DNA of 64,000 nucleotides from Anomaloglossus baeobatrachus (Eukaryota; Chordata; Amphibia; Anura; Aromobatidae): NCBI RefSeq assembly GCF_048569485.1, contig NC_134353.1, forward strand, positions 531,804,008 to 531,868,007, given 5' to 3'. Positions within the stretch are counted from its first letter, which is position 1, and every line of letters starts with the position of its first letter. A program made the translations under genes and the position numbers. Positions 36,932 through 49,548 of the stretch are shown here, piece after piece. The notes beneath the pieces were generated by a model. It made no database searches. It was not told the DNA's origin and saw only the letters and a program-made list of their open reading frames with translations.

Positions 36932-37440
36932 TGGAGGACATTATACCTGGAAGGGGCCCAGGATGGATGACATGTATTACTGGAAGGTGCCAGGATGGGG
37001 ACATTACCAAGAAGTGGGAACATTATTATTTTAAAGCATTCAGGATGGGGGGCATTATTACTGGTAGAGGCCTAGGATGAGGTATTTATATTACTGGAAG
37101 GAGTCATGATGGGGACATTTCACCAGGATGGGGGGGCATTATTACTGGAAAGGGTCCAGCATGATGGGCACTATCAGGGAGGGGTCCAGACTGGGGGACT
37201 TTATTACTAGAGGGGGCCCAGGATGGGGACACATATTACTGGATGGGGCTAAACTAGGAACATTACACCAAGATGGGAGACATTATTACTGGAGAAGTTT
37301 CAGGATAGGTGACATTACTACTGGAAAGGGCTTAGGAGGGGGGCATTATACCAGGAAGGGGCCAGAATAGGGATATTGCTACAGGAAGGGGCTCAGGATA
37401 GGAGACATTATACCAGGAAGTAGCCCAGAATGTTAGATAT
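36932..37440. repeat. minisatellite of ~30-36 bp units
   Basis: Degenerate tandem array of units like ggacattattactggaagg followed by ggcccaggatgg, about 15 copies of variable length. Frames across it are repetitive and not genes. Confidence 0.85.
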
Positions 37441-38018
37441 TATTACAGCAGGACAATTACCACAAACATAACTCAAAAAGCACCCAGAAATGGATAAAAA
37501 CAAAGTGTTGGTGAGTTCTGAAGTGGCAGATATGAGTCAGATTCCAAATCCTTTTGAACACCTGTGGAGAGATCTTACAATTTCTGTTGGGAAAGACATT
37601 CTTCAAATATGAGAGACCTGGAGAAGTTTGCAAGAGAGTGGTCCAAACTTTCAGTTGAGAGGTTGTTGATGGTTATAGGAAGCGATTGATTTCAGTTATT
37701 TATTCAAAAGGGTGTGCAACCAAATATTAAGGTGAGTGTGAAAATAATTTTGTCCTGCCCATTTTTGGAGTCTTATGTGAAATTATATCCAATATGCCTT
37801 TTTTCTCTTTTTTATGTTGTTCCAATACACACATAGGAGATAAATATGTGTATAACAATATATGTAATTGCAATAATTATCTGGGAGAAATAATTCTTTT
37901 TCTGGAACAATTTCAAGGATTCCAACACTTTGGCCATGACTGTATTACCAAACCAGAAACCTATCGCTGGACTTTTGCTTTGTCGTACCTGCTCTCTACT
38001 GACAATGGCCAAATACCC
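37441..38018. other. intronic; short Tc1-like relic
   Basis: Around 37,540-37,700 the plus strand weakly resembles the C-terminal region of a Tc1 transposase (ccaaatccttttgaacacct, then tggagagatcttac), broken into short frames. Otherwise nothing seen. Confidence 0.35.
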
Positions 38019-39149
38019 TAAGACCACTTGCACACGTTGAGTATGTGGCGAGGTTTTTACTTCAATATTTGTAAGCCAAATATGGCCATAACACCAACTA
38101 AAAACCTCATATTTTTTTTTACAGCATACAGCCAGGTCTCTTTCTGATAGGCCTTGCATATTAGAGTTCCTCTCCCTGTATGGTGCACAGATAGAGTACA
38201 GCTTGGCAGCCCGCCTGATCTAATAGTATGGGCATCACCTAATAGGCTGCGGACTTGTGACTGTGCATCTGCATGTGTCAACAGCGCTCTATGCAAGCCA
38301 TCAGTGTGCAGTTTTACCATCTAGAAATTGCCTCCTCCATTTTTTTGGAAGTGTGTGTGATTTGCTCCTCCTGCACCTGTGATGCCTCCACTTAGTGGGG
38401 GCTTAGCTGTATCCTGCTAGAGTAGTAGTTTTTGGCCTGGGCATTGTACAACTGCAGCCCCATCTTTGCTGAAAGTAATGACATTTATTCGTCTTTTTTG
38501 TTGCTTTTTTATATTATATATAGTGTAGGGACCTACAAGCATGAGGTTCCTGTGACGAGGATTGTAGGCTTTTGTCTTATGGCCATAACAGCAACTAAAA
38601 ACCTCATATTTTTGTGTACAGGATACAGCCAGGCCCCTTTTTGTTATGCCTTGCATATTAGAGTTTCTCTCCCTGTATGGTGCACAATTGGGGTACAGCT
38701 TGGCAGCCCGCCTGATCTAATACTATGGGCATCACCTAATAGGCTGCGGACTTGTGACTGTGCATCTGCATGTGTCAACAGTGCTCTATGCAAGCCATCA
38801 GTGTGCAGTTTTACCATCTAGCAATCGCCTCCTCCATTTTTTTGGAAGTGTGTTTGATTTGCTCCTCCTGCACCTGTGATGCCTCCACTTAATGGGGGCT
38901 TAGCTGTATCCTGCTAGAGTAGTATTTTTTGGCTTGGGCATTGTACAACTGCAGCCCCATCTTTGCTGTAAGTAATGATATTTATTCCACTTTTTTGTTG
39001 CTTTTTTTACAAAATCAGGAGTGGAACACTCACAGGAAACGTATAATAGAAACATGAGCACCACTTCTGTATTTATTACCCACTCCTGGTTTTGTCTTAC
39101 AAATACTCAGGTAAAAAACTCACCATATCAAAGTATGTACAAGGTCTTA
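38019..39149. mobile_element. TIR element with an internal tandem duplication
   Basis: Left end taagaccacttgcacacg and, inverted, right end gtatgtacaaggtctta, with matching gaggtttttac / gtaaaaaactc blocks. Inside, about 430 bp is present twice in tandem (about 38,080-38,512 and 38,579-39,010; e.g. ctgatctaatagtatgggca versus ctgatctaatactatgggca). Same terminal family as 21,490-22,116. Non-coding. Confidence 0.8.
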
Positions 39150-40375
39150 AGCAGCATTACACAGATGGGTTTCTGTCTGGCTAATATCATGTGGTAAGAG
39201 TTGGACATTTTTTTAAAGGCGCTACCTTCTGTTAGCAATAGACAGTCTTCTTCCTTCTGAATGAAGCACTTTACCGTTAATTACTTTTTTCAATTAACAT
39301 AATTAGACATTAGAAAATGTGAAACTCCATGTGCCCTATGTGAAGATACCCTCATACTCCTTGCCTCAAATAATGTCCTACTGCAGCAAAGTGTCATGCC
39401 TTCTGAATGAGCTGTTTCAGTCCAATGTAGTCTGGTATGAAAAATGTAGCACAATGGCCATTAGAATGCAATGAGATGGTTTTATGATTTTTAGATACCA
39501 GTAATTTTAGGAAAAAAAATATAATACTTATTTAATCCTCAAGGGGGGTTAAAAAGCCAATCATTGGATTATTCTACAAGGAAAGACCACCAGGCCCTAT
39601 TGTACAACCAACACCCTAAATCTGCACAGCTGTATCAGATTTACATGTGAGAAAAGGAGGATTGCTCTTTTTAAAGGATCAGCACACATCTATACCAAAG
39701 AGGCAAGTGGAAGAACATAGCACTGCTCCCCAGAAGTGTTATGCCTAGTCTAATCCCAATAGACTAACTTAGATTCTTGTATATAATTTTCCACAATATG
39801 TCCATCATAGATTGCATGCAGACGAGATCAGTGTTTCAGTGTTCAGGTGGAGATGACAACAGGATGTAGAATATTTAGTAGTTTATGTAACTTTCCCATT
39901 ATAGTTTCCTTCAGTCTTGGCAAAGCAGCTATTTCCTTGGAGATGTATCATCACGTTAGTGTTACGGTTGAACTAGAGTTCACTAATAATTAGGTGAGCA
40001 GAAGTAGGACAATGAGTTCAAGGATTTCAATGTGTAAACTATTTTATGGAAGTCTGTTAAAGGCTCTGGCAAACGCAGCTTAACTATTTCAGAGAAGGAT
40101 GAATAGCTATGGGACACTTCCAATACAATATGGCTTACTTGTGTTGTTATTGTAAAGCTGGTAATGTAAGATAATCAAGAGAAGTAAATACAACTAATAT
40201 GTCCTCAGACTGCACATTCATTTTAATAGTTTTCATTTTACTAGCTGCTTAAACGTGGTTTTTTTTTCTTTCAGAAAACCCCTATCCCTATAACCATCTG
40301 TAGTTTATTGTAAAAAAAACCCTCAAGCTCCATGGATCGAGTGCTGAGTCTCCACCACTGCTCTTGGTTCTGTTA
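39150..40375. other. intronic, no feature seen
   Basis: AT-rich intron sequence without supported features. Confidence 0.5.
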
Positions 40376-41252
40376 GGCTGCTTTCACACTACGTTTTTTT
40401 AACATGTGTCATGAACGTTTTTTGCTGTAAAAGCGGATCCTGCTTTTACAGCAAAAAAACGCATGCAAACGCATGTATTATTTTGCAGGATCCTGTCACT
40501 TTAAGTTTTTGGGCGGGCATTGGAGTCATGTGATCGGGAGTCAGTGGAACTGAACGTGACAGACTGGGAGCCGGCTTCTTACAGCTGCAGAGGCTCGTAA
40601 CCAAGGTAAACATCGGGTAACTTGCTTGGATACCCGATATTTACCTTGGTTACGAGCATCCGCAGCTGCTAGGAGCCGGGCTCCCTGCTCACTGCACACG
40701 TAACCAACGTAAACATCGGGTAACTAAGAGAAGCGCTTTGCTTGGTTACCCGATATTTATTTTGGTTACGAGTGTCCGCAGCTCTCAGGTGGGGGAGAGA
40801 GAGGAGAGGGAGACGGAGGAGAGGCAGAGAGGGAAGGGGAGAGAGGGAGGGAGAGAGGGAAGGGGAGAGAGGGAGGGAGAGAGGGAGGGGGAGAGAGAGA
40901 CTGATCACCCGAGGTTGGTTTCTGGGCATGCTCAGTAGAGCAAGCAGGATCCTGTCTATCAGCATGCCAGCGTTCACATGCTTTTGCGTGCAGTATAATC
41001 AGGATCCAGCAATTTGCAGTATTTGGACGCAGCTCAAAAACGCTACAAGTAGCGTTTTTGAAAAATGTTAAAAAACTGCAACTCGCTGGATCCTTACTAT
41101 AACGCACGCAAACGCAGGTGAACGCATGTGAACGCATGTTGACGCGAGTCCATTGCAAATGCATTGAAATGAAAACGCATTTGCACTGGATCCGTTTTTG
41201 CGTTAAAAAACATTCATGACGGATGTTAAAATAACGTAGTGTGAAAGCAGCC
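40376..41252. mobile_element. PIF/Harbinger-like MITE with palindromic modules and a purine tract
   Basis: Termini of about 50 bp (ggctgctttcacactacg and its inverse) and TTA target duplication at 40,373-40,375 and 41,253-41,255. The interior carries two copies of the gtaacc...cgggta palindrome (40,597-40,660; 40,697-40,770) and a 120-bp purine-only-like tract. Non-coding. Confidence 0.88.
40784..40907 (+). repeat. long GA-rich (purine) tract
   Basis: About 120 bp with almost only G and A on the plus strand, in gagagagggagg-type units. Confidence 0.9.
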
Positions 41253-41406
41253 TTATCTGAAGCACCGATGTCACTTTGATGGCCAAGTAGCCTTTCAGTG
41301 AGCTCATCGACTCTGAGCAGCTTGTGATGTCATCTCGGACAGAGCTGCCGAGCTCAATTATTGGCTTAAGCACACTCGATGTGATGTCAGTAATCCAGGA
41401 GACTTA

Positions 41407-41966
41407 TGCCGGCGTCACATGGTACGATATATCGGGCGATATGTCGTCGGGGTCACGTTGTTGGTGACGCACATCCGGCATCGTCAGAGATATCGTACCG
41501 TGTGACACCTCCGAACGACGGTGAACGAGCAAAAATACTCACCTTATCGTTGCTCGTTGACACGTCGTTCATTTTCAAAATGTCGGTCCTCCTTCTGTGC
41601 TCCGGTTGTTCATCATTCCCGAGGTAGCACACGTCGCTCCGTGTGACACCTCGGGAACGACGAACACAGATAACCTGCGTCCCGCCGGCAATGCGGAAAG
41701 GAAGGAGGTGGGCAGGATGTTACATCCCGCTCATCTCCGCCCCTCCGCATCTATTGGCCGGCTGCCATGTGACGTCGCTGTGACGGCGAACGTCCCTCCC
41801 CCTTCAGGAAAAGGATGTTCTCCGCCCACAGCAACGTCGCCTGGGAGGTAAGTACGTGTGACGGTTGTTAACGACTTTGTGCGCCATGGGCAACTAATTG
41901 CCCGTGACGTACAAACAACAGGGGCGGGTACAATCGCACGATAGATCGTCCCGTGTGACGCCGGCA
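41407..41966. mobile_element. PIF/Harbinger-like MITE, CpG-rich
   Basis: Termini tgccggcgtcaca and inverse, with TTA target duplication at 41,404-41,406 and 41,967-41,969. The interior, in the opposite orientation, shares the ccgcccctccgcatctattgg block with the MITEs at 7,113 and 23,230. Confidence 0.85.
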
Positions 41967-42300
41967 TTAGTTTTTCACCCAAGGAGGTTGAGAAAAGCAC
42001 TGAATTCTATGTGAATGGTTTTCCCAAAAGAGAAAAACACTTTTTAATGTTTTTGTAAGTCAGAAATATTTAAGGGTTGTGGTGTGTCCTGAAAGTTACA
42101 TTCCATATCATGTAAAATAACTTCAGATACATTCTATATATTGCGTACTCAGCAATTACTATGTGGACTTGATGAACAGTGTGTAGAGATGAACAGATCT
42201 TTTGAAATTCGAATTTGCTGAATTTTCCCCAAAAAATTGACTAGCGATGAATACATTTGCACACATCTCAATACAGGAAAGCTTGTAATTGCTCATAAAT
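41967..42300. other. intronic, hAT-terminus-like fragment
   Basis: The word tagagatgaacagatcttt at 42,185 resembles the terminus of the hAT-like MITE at 21,547; no partner end is visible. Confidence 0.35.
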
Positions 42301-42329
42301 TACATGTGAAGAAGAGAAGAGAGAATTCC

Positions 42330-43040
42330 ACTGACCATAAGAGCTTACATTTTACAGGAGAGAGAAAGAAAGAGAACCTTACAGATGATAAGAGCTTACA
42401 CTATACAGATGAGAGAGAGAAGACCCTGCTGATCAGAAGAGCTTACAGTCTACAGGAGAGAAAGGAACCTACTGATCAAAATGGAGAGACATATCTGACC
42501 ATCACAATTGGCGCTTCCGGGTCAGGGTAATGTCAGCAGCACGATTAGCTGATCTGATCACATTGCTGAAGTCACTCTCCAGCTCTACAAAGCATGGTGA
42601 ATGATTGTGGTAAGCACTAAAATGGAGGTGAAGAAACCCCAAATTTATTGTAATATGGGGGAGAAGAGTAAATTTGAGTTCAAAGTATGGGGAGCAGGGG
42701 AGGGGGATGTGTGAGAAGGCAGTATAGAGAACGAGGGGAGGAAATATGTGAAGAGACAGTATAGAGGGGGAAATGTATGAGGAGACTATTGTGGGGAATA
42801 GTATGAGGAGACAATATGGGGGGAGAAAAGTGTGAGAGGGCACAGAATAGAGATTGGGTATTGGAGGAAGGCAGCATGGGGAAAGGTTTGAGTGCACAGC
42901 AAGGAGGGGCAGTATGCCAAGAAGGGGGAGTGTGATGAAGGCATATAGTATACAGACAGGGCAGCGTAGAGAGGGACACAGTATGAAAGGACAGTGTGAA
43001 GAAGGGGCCCAGTATGGAAAGTAAAGGGCAGTTTAGAGTG
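42330..43040. repeat. purine-rich degenerate tandem repeats
   Basis: 42,330-42,480 has about three copies of a unit with aagagcttaca and caggagagag. 42,650-43,040 is G-rich with repeated acagtatagagggg and gtatgaggagac words. Frames on the minus strand (P/S/H-rich) are artefacts. Confidence 0.65.
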
Positions 43041-43499
43041 CATGTGGGGTCATATTTTGTGCAGAGGGCACAGTGAGGGGCAATTGCTTATTCAGGTGGA
43101 CAGCATAGGGCAGATATTGACATTTAGAAAGATTAACCAATGTGTTGGAATGTGCAGAAGACCAGTAAAGATGGAAGTCTGCAGAGACAAGTTGTGGATG
43201 TAAAACTTCATCATAGATTATGAACAAGATGGAGAAAAAAAAAGAAAGAGAATGACTCCAATTAGACAAGATGTCACCTATAAGGTACCTGGATCTATCA
43301 TATTTGTGAATCTGACTACATCTCATCAGTACTTTGGTTTGTATGTAGCCTAATGATGACTGATAACAACAACTCCCAGTACCACGTTACAATTGTTAAG
43401 GACATAATGGGAGTTATTGATTTATGTGATACAAATGTATGTGGGGCTAACCTGACATTACAATTGATCGCTAAACTAAACTTGATGATATATTTGTGC

Positions 43500-43800
43500 A
43501 CTGATGGTGGTCCTGTTAATGCATTAATTTAAGGATAGTGCTTCTGATGAAGTATTCATGTACTGATTGTTGTTCTGGTGATTTCTTCATGTACTGATGG
43601 TGGTTCTGGTGATGTATTCATGTACTGATGGTGGTTTTGGTAATTTCTTCATATCCAGATAGTGATTCTGGTGATGTAGTTCTGTACTGATAATGGTTTT
43701 TGTGATGTATTTCTGTACTGATGGTGGTTTTGTAATGTAATAATGTTCTGATGAGGGTTCTGGTGATGTATTTCTGTACTGACCGGAGTTCTAGTCATGC
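43500..43800. repeat. minisatellite of ~31-bp units
   Basis: About eight degenerate copies of a unit like gtactgatggtggttctgg followed by tgatgtattcat. Confidence 0.8.
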
Positions 43801-46099
43801 ATTCTTGTGTTGCTATTGCTTCTAATCCTGTACACATGAAACAATCCACAACTTGTAAGATTACATGACACATGGCCAAGTTAATAAAGTGTTGGTCCGC
43901 TTGACAAGTTAAGAGTTACAACATTTTTATGCATGTTAGGAGCATTAAAGGGATTGTCCAAGTTAGTGGTGTAAGTCTGTAGTCACTCTAACATTCAATT
44001 TTTTTATGGGAGGAATTCTCACAACAAAAAGTAATGACATTTTGAACCATCTTTTAGGCTCTGCAACCACAGGAAAAGTTTTTCCTTGCACAGCAGCTCT
44101 TCTGGCCGCTGGCTATACAGGGCACTGCAGCGCACCCACAGTCATTTTAAGAGATCTATTTATGGTATAGATGTAGTGAAGGGGAAGGGGAAACCATGAG
44201 CCATAGAAAAGCAGTAGAATTGTAACACTACTAAATTAGAAAGTTAATTTATTTATGATAACATGATCATTTATGACCACTTCAGTAGTAAAAAAAGATT
44301 TGATCCCAGATCTAAAAGGACACCCTCCCTCTATAGTTTAAGGCACTGGTAATTGATTTAGAAAATGGTGTCCAATGACCCACATTCTCAGAATAAACAT
44401 GACTGTGCAAAAGTAGGCATTCTTCACCTATTGAGTAAAGAGTAGAGTGAGTTGTATGTCATGAATATTTCTAATGAAAAAACATCTAGGTATTTACATG
44501 TAATAAATGGGAGAAGAACCTGGCTTCTGGAACTGTGCAATTGAGGAATGACTAAAACACCCGTTGCTTGCAGTCGTAAAACATTTGCAGACAATTTGTG
44601 TGTGCGGAGCTTCTTTATCCCTATTATGGGGTTACCTCGGCTACCAAATATATTCAGAGATGAGTAAAACATACATAGAAAAGAATATCAGTAATGTAGA
44701 AACTGGCAGGTCTTAATGTTCATCGGATCACAGCAGGTGATGAAACATGAATGAACAAGTTCCAGCACATCTTGGAGTTGGCTAGGCCTTACATCTGACA
44801 AGCTGTACATAGTTATACAGGTCCTTGAGAAACACAGAGTATTATTATTTCATCCTTAAGGATGGGTCAAGCCAGGACATGATCACTTTGACCCTTTCAA
44901 CACCATACACTATGCAAGTTTTATCCTTAGATGAATATGTGCTTTTTCTGTGGATGTAGCAAACTATCTGTAAATAAGCCATCAGTGATTTCACCGAGTT
45001 TGTGTGTTTTCAGTGCCACCCTTCGGTTTGACACAAGGATTATACATTTGGCAATGGGTAGCTGGTGGAGGACTAAGTCATTTATCACTATGTTAGATAT
45101 TCCTCTGACAACCCTCATAACACACAGCAGGGTCATTGTCAATAGAAAAGACCTCCTGGCTTCTAATGTGCATTTGTGGTTTACACCCATCATTTTGGGG
45201 GCCAAAGTGCACTGAAATCCCACATATGTGTAGTCTGAAGGAGAACATTCCACGTTACATATAGCAGAAGGCTTTCTAGAGCCTCAAAAAAGGGCAGGGA
45301 CACAAATTATTCTTGTTGAAATCTCCTGTCCACACATGGAAATGTTGATATAGAAGAGGTTAGTTTTTACATGCAGCTTTATATCACACAAAAACACAGA
45401 CCTCTGGCAGAAAAGAAGGGGAAGGAGAAAAAAATGAAAGGAGAAAAACAAATATATTCATTACAACTGATTTCTTAAGAAACTAAAATGAGTCTTTTAT
45501 TGACCTGAACAAAGTTACTCAACCATTGGCAAAGCATGATGGGACTTGAAGTTGTTCGCTTAGCTCTGTGCTGAAAAATGTAAAAAATTTGTAGTATTTT
45601 CAGCCATAACTTCAGTACACTATGGGGCCGATTCATTAAGAATGGCTGAGTGCATGCTCGGGCTACGTTATCTTGCTGGAGTACACAGCACCAAATTCAT
45701 TAGCAGGCACACACCACTGAATGAATTCAGGGCATCTCATTTGTGATGTACACCTTCATGGGTCATGCTAGATATGCTCAGAGACTGAAGTAGCATTTCT
45801 GGCACTCAAAGCTGCCATTTTTTTTATTAAATTGATTGATGGGCTTGGTCATGCCCCTGTACCTCCCTGGCTCCACCCATTTTTGTAGAGCTGCTATAAC
45901 CTGACGTAAAAAGCCAATAGTCCCAATTTTTTTGTGCAATTCCTTGTTGTGCAAAAATATTGTCAAAAGCTCTTATGCCACTTTTGTCTGTAAACAGAAC
46001 AATGTTTCATTTGGAGGGCACAGAACAAGCCCCTCCAACATGTTTCCTATATGCTTCACAAATGATGAACCGACATGAAGACATGCATCTAATACAAAC
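43801..46099. other. intronic, no clear feature
   Basis: Intron sequence between the exons at 46,100 and 35,626. Short terminus-like fragment near 43,945 (aaagggattgtccaagttag). No gene. Confidence 0.45.
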
Positions 46100-46280
46100 C
46101 TTGGGGGACAGTCCCTTCTGTTACATGCAGCAGGATTTATGGAAGGTTTGGGCTTCTCTTGGCAGTGAGTTACGTTGACCTCTTGCTTGTCGAGAACACA
46201 CTTCAGTTGTGGATGTTGGATGCCTCTATGACCACAGGATGTTGTACATGGCAGGTGACCGATTAAAGTCCATTGGTAAT
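46100..46280 (-). CDS. ADAMTSL1: ADAMTSL1 exon: TSP1 repeat following the last Ig domain
   Basis: Internal exon of 181 bp, acceptor AACAG before 46,280 and donor GTTTG after 46,100. It completes a D codon, then reads Y-Q-W-T-L-I-G-H-L-P-C-T-T-S-C-G-H-R-G-I-Q, a TSP1-type start with C-T-T-S-C-G. It carries an N-V-T glycosylation site and ends A-C-N-R-R-D-C-P-P, two bases into the R codon shared with the 35 kb exon. A-C-N-R-R-D-C-P is the same as I recall in human ADAMTSL1. The frame has no early methionine, so the exon is not visible as an ORF. Confidence 0.94.
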
Positions 46281-46422
46281 CTGTTGAAGCAAATTGTAAG
46301 AAAAGATTATATTACAAAACTACCGTATATCACAGTAACTTCACATCTCCACAGGATCGCAACATAGGGATTGATAGAATTTAGATTAAACATTAACAGT
46401 CTGGTTACAACCAATGAACTAA

Positions 46423-46529
46423 AGGAAGTCTGCCACCCCAAAAATCAATATTAAACAATCTATACAGTGATGCATGAGACATAAAGAGTTATTCTCATCT
46501 CCAAGATCCTATCCCAATATGTAATAGGT

Positions 46530-46562
<33 letters not shown>

Positions 46563-47391
46563 TTAATAATAATAGCACATACCTCCAATTAGAAATGTAG
46601 TATACTTCTCCTGATATAGCTATGTCTCTAACTTCAGGTGCAAGGCATTGCAGCTTAGGTATCCATGGTTATGTCCACTTATATAGTGACAGTTAATTAG
46701 TTATCTGCTCATGGTTGTAACCATAGATTTCCAAGCTACAATGCCCTGCACATGAGGGACGAGACATGGCTATATCCAGAGAACTACACTACATTTCTAA
46801 TTGGAGGTATTTGCTAATCTTATTAGACACCCTCTACATATAGGGAGAGGATTTTGGAGATGAGAATACCCCTTTAACCTCTAAAAATCATACTTGCACT
46901 CTACCTGTTGATGGTACAGTACCTGAGAAAAATACTTTTAATTTGGAAGTCAATGTTTGGTGCACCATAATGCCCCCTCATTTTGCAGTTTGAGACAACT
47001 CCAGTGCTTTTGTTTGACAGTGCTCACTCCCCACAAAAAGCACTGTTTGAAGTTATCCAATTGCACATACATGAGCACTGACACTGCACAAACCTGGCCG
47101 TGGACAGTTTTAGTGCTAGTGTTATTCTCCTACCTGGCTCCTGACATTGCTCACTACACAAAGGCAACTAAAAATGTATTGAACATCGTCTGTAGAGAGG
47201 AACCATGAAGGAGATTGTACCCACAAACCATCCGTACTGTGCATGCAGTCTCACAGAAGCAAATTAAAAGTATTGTTGTCAGGCACTGTACCATTAACAG
47301 GTACAGAGCTAATATGATCTGTATAGGGCTAAGATCAATATAACACTATATAGATAATTTAATATTGATTTTGGGGAGTGACAGACTCCCC
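46423..47391. mobile_element. TTAA-target TIR element, abutting the next element
   Basis: Left end aaaggaagtctgccacccca with aatcaatattaaacaatcta, matched in inverse by the right end (aatattgattttggggag, cagactcccc). It ends at the same TTAA (47,392-47,395) used by the neighbouring element. Interrupted by 46,482-46,877. Confidence 0.65.
46482..46877. mobile_element. nested foldback MITE with (AAT)n microsatellite
   Basis: Arms tattctcatctccaagatcc / ggattttggagatgagaata and acctccaattagaaatgtag with its inverse. A run of about 14 AAT units lies at 46,529-46,575. Non-coding. Confidence 0.75.
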
Positions 47392-47395
47392 TTAA

Positions 47396-47792
47396 ATGGA
47401 ATCTGTCAGCAGGTTTTTGGTATGTAACCTGAAGATAGCATACTGTAAGGGTTAACATACAGATTACAGCCATGTGTCTCCTATCACAAAGTGTGTTTTT
47501 GTTTACCTTGCAATGCTAGCTTTATCATTAGTGGACTCAGCAATGCACACGTTCAAGTCTGACTCCACCCCCTTTGTAATTCATAGCTTCTGTCTATAGA
47601 AATGAGCATTGCAAGCTTGGTGTGGGCAGGCGCAGCTGTATGGGCTCTGCTACATGCTAAATCTAAAATCTTGGCTTGTGTCAGAACGGCCACACCCAGT
47701 AATCTAAGTCCTACATTCTTGGATTCTGGGCCTTTTTACCTATATCATGCTACTCTCAGATGAGGTAGCAAAAAACAGCTGACAGATTCCCT
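47396..47792. mobile_element. TTAA-target MITE (piggyBac- or Kolobok-like)
   Basis: Ends atggaatctgtcagc and inverse of gctgacagattccct, flanked by TTAA at 47,392-47,395 and 47,793-47,796. 397 bp, non-coding. TTAA targets are used by piggyBac and Kolobok elements; the sequence does not decide between them. Confidence 0.8.
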
Positions 47793-47796
47793 TTAA

Positions 47797-49332
47797 AGAT
47801 TGCTGCACATGAAAAATTCCTCTGGATATCCCATATATTTACCCTAGGGAATCTTATTGAAAGCAACTTTTGTTTACCATGAAGTATATCTCAAAGGGAT
47901 TGTCTAGTTTAGAAAACCCATTTCATATCTAAAACTGTACATACACATGTCGGTTAAACAATTGTTTAACCTACAAACATCTCTCCCAAGCCCTCCACAC
48001 AATTGAACACGTCCAATTGTTGAAGTGTTTTCAACAACACTATGGTGGCAGTTTATCCCCCAAAGAACAAAAAGGTCAAGACATTTCTGATCGGCCAACT
48101 TCTATTCCATATTCAGTATATGGGGGCCTTTAGTCATATAAATTGAGTTAACAAAGGGGCATTGCCTATTTAAGATCGTCATTCCCTAGACAGAATGGTG
48201 GGGCAATAATGGAAGTCCTGTTCTACATCACACAGATAATTCGTTGATATGAATGGGCAATGGGTAGTGCTTCATTTTCTCAGTTGTCGTGCTGCAGGGA
48301 AATTTAACACCCAGGAGGACCCGATTCATTATTGCCTTTATTCCCCTTTTTTGGCTAGTTTTTGGTATTTTTATGCCTGTGTTTCTTTTACGCTGAATTC
48401 TTTTTTTTAATTTTTTAACTCTATTTTGCCTGTTTTTTATGTTTGCCCTTGTGAATGGAGTGTGCATTTCCAGAAATTTTTGGCTGATTCATCATTCTTT
48501 AAAAAGTTGAAAAATTTGTTACAAATATGCTTGAAGTGATTTGATTTATGCCAGGTATTTTAGTGCAAATGTTGCACTATTTTATGAATTGTACAATGTA
48601 TTGCACTACAAAGTCACAAAACAGGTTAAAGACAAAAAAAGACAATTTTATAGTTTGCAGAAAATTCAAGGACCACGGATGCCATTACGAAAAAGTTGAC
48701 AAAACATACAACATACAATGAGACAAAAACATAAAAATTACTTAACGAAATGGTGATGATGAATCGGCAAGCATATGCCAGGATTCCATGCCGATTACTT
48801 TGGGTTGCAGCAGGGGGAGACTTTGTGATCTTGTTATTGTTAATAACAACCTTAATTTATATCGGCTGAATTACAGAAGAGAAATCATTTTTACATATAT
48901 TTGAATTTTTTTTAAAGTGGTTTTCTCTCAATTCACATTAATTCCAGGATGGTGAATAAGTGTCTGATTACTAGAAGCCCCACCTTCACTAGAAATAGGG
49001 TCCCAAATTTCTCCTCCCTGCATGATCTAGCAGGTTTCTGCTCTAGCATTGTCTATGGGGATGACAAAAACAGCTGAGTATTGTGCTCTGCAATTTCCAT
49101 CAGCACTATAAACAGACATACTCATTCTCTACACGTTCTATTGAGAGAAGTGGATGAGTAACTAGCGGATAAGTAAAAACAATAGGGAAGACCCAAGGAA
49201 AATGAAAATGGGCTTCGTGCTTATTCATGCTTACTTGACGAGAAGGTGAGAACAATATAGAACATTTCATGAGCTCAGACATGTATCTTATCCAATACAA
49301 GCAATGATGGAATCGGCTAAAGTTTGATCTAC
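47797..49332. other. intronic, no clear feature
   Basis: AT-rich intron sequence. A short terminus-like fragment near 47,894 (aaagggattgtctagttt). No gene. Confidence 0.45.
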
Positions 49333-49548
49333 CTTGAAGTGATAGGAAAACTTTTTGTGTGAGGGAGTCAGATGGGTTCTTCTGAATAATACAACGATAT
49401 TCTCCATGGTGGTCCTTGCTTATATTAATTAGCTGAAGGATCTGTCCACCTTCCAAAATGTCATACGTTAGTTTTGATGCGCTGCTTAATGGTTGACTTC
49501 CATGAAACCAAATGATATGGGGAATGGTATCACCTTTCACTGGACACC
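49333..49548 (-). CDS. ADAMTSL1: ADAMTSL1 exon: Ig-like C2 domain
   Basis: Internal exon of 216 bp, acceptor TATAG before 49,548 and donor GTAGA after 49,333. It starts two bases into a codon and reads G-C-P-V-K-G, then W-F-H-G-S-Q-P with the Ig tryptophan, G-Q-I-L-Q-L-I-N-I-S with an N-glycosylation site, and H-G-E-Y-R-C with the second Ig cysteine, ending L-S-L-Q plus one base for the D codon at 46,280. This is the last Ig-C2 domain before the C-terminal TSP1 repeats in ADAMTSL1. The next upstream exon should end one base into a codon; I did not find it in 49.5-64 kb. Confidence 0.95.

Noticed and set aside
42502-43043. Minus-strand frames rich in P, S, H and L
   Set aside because: They are the complement of a G-rich degenerate tandem repeat.
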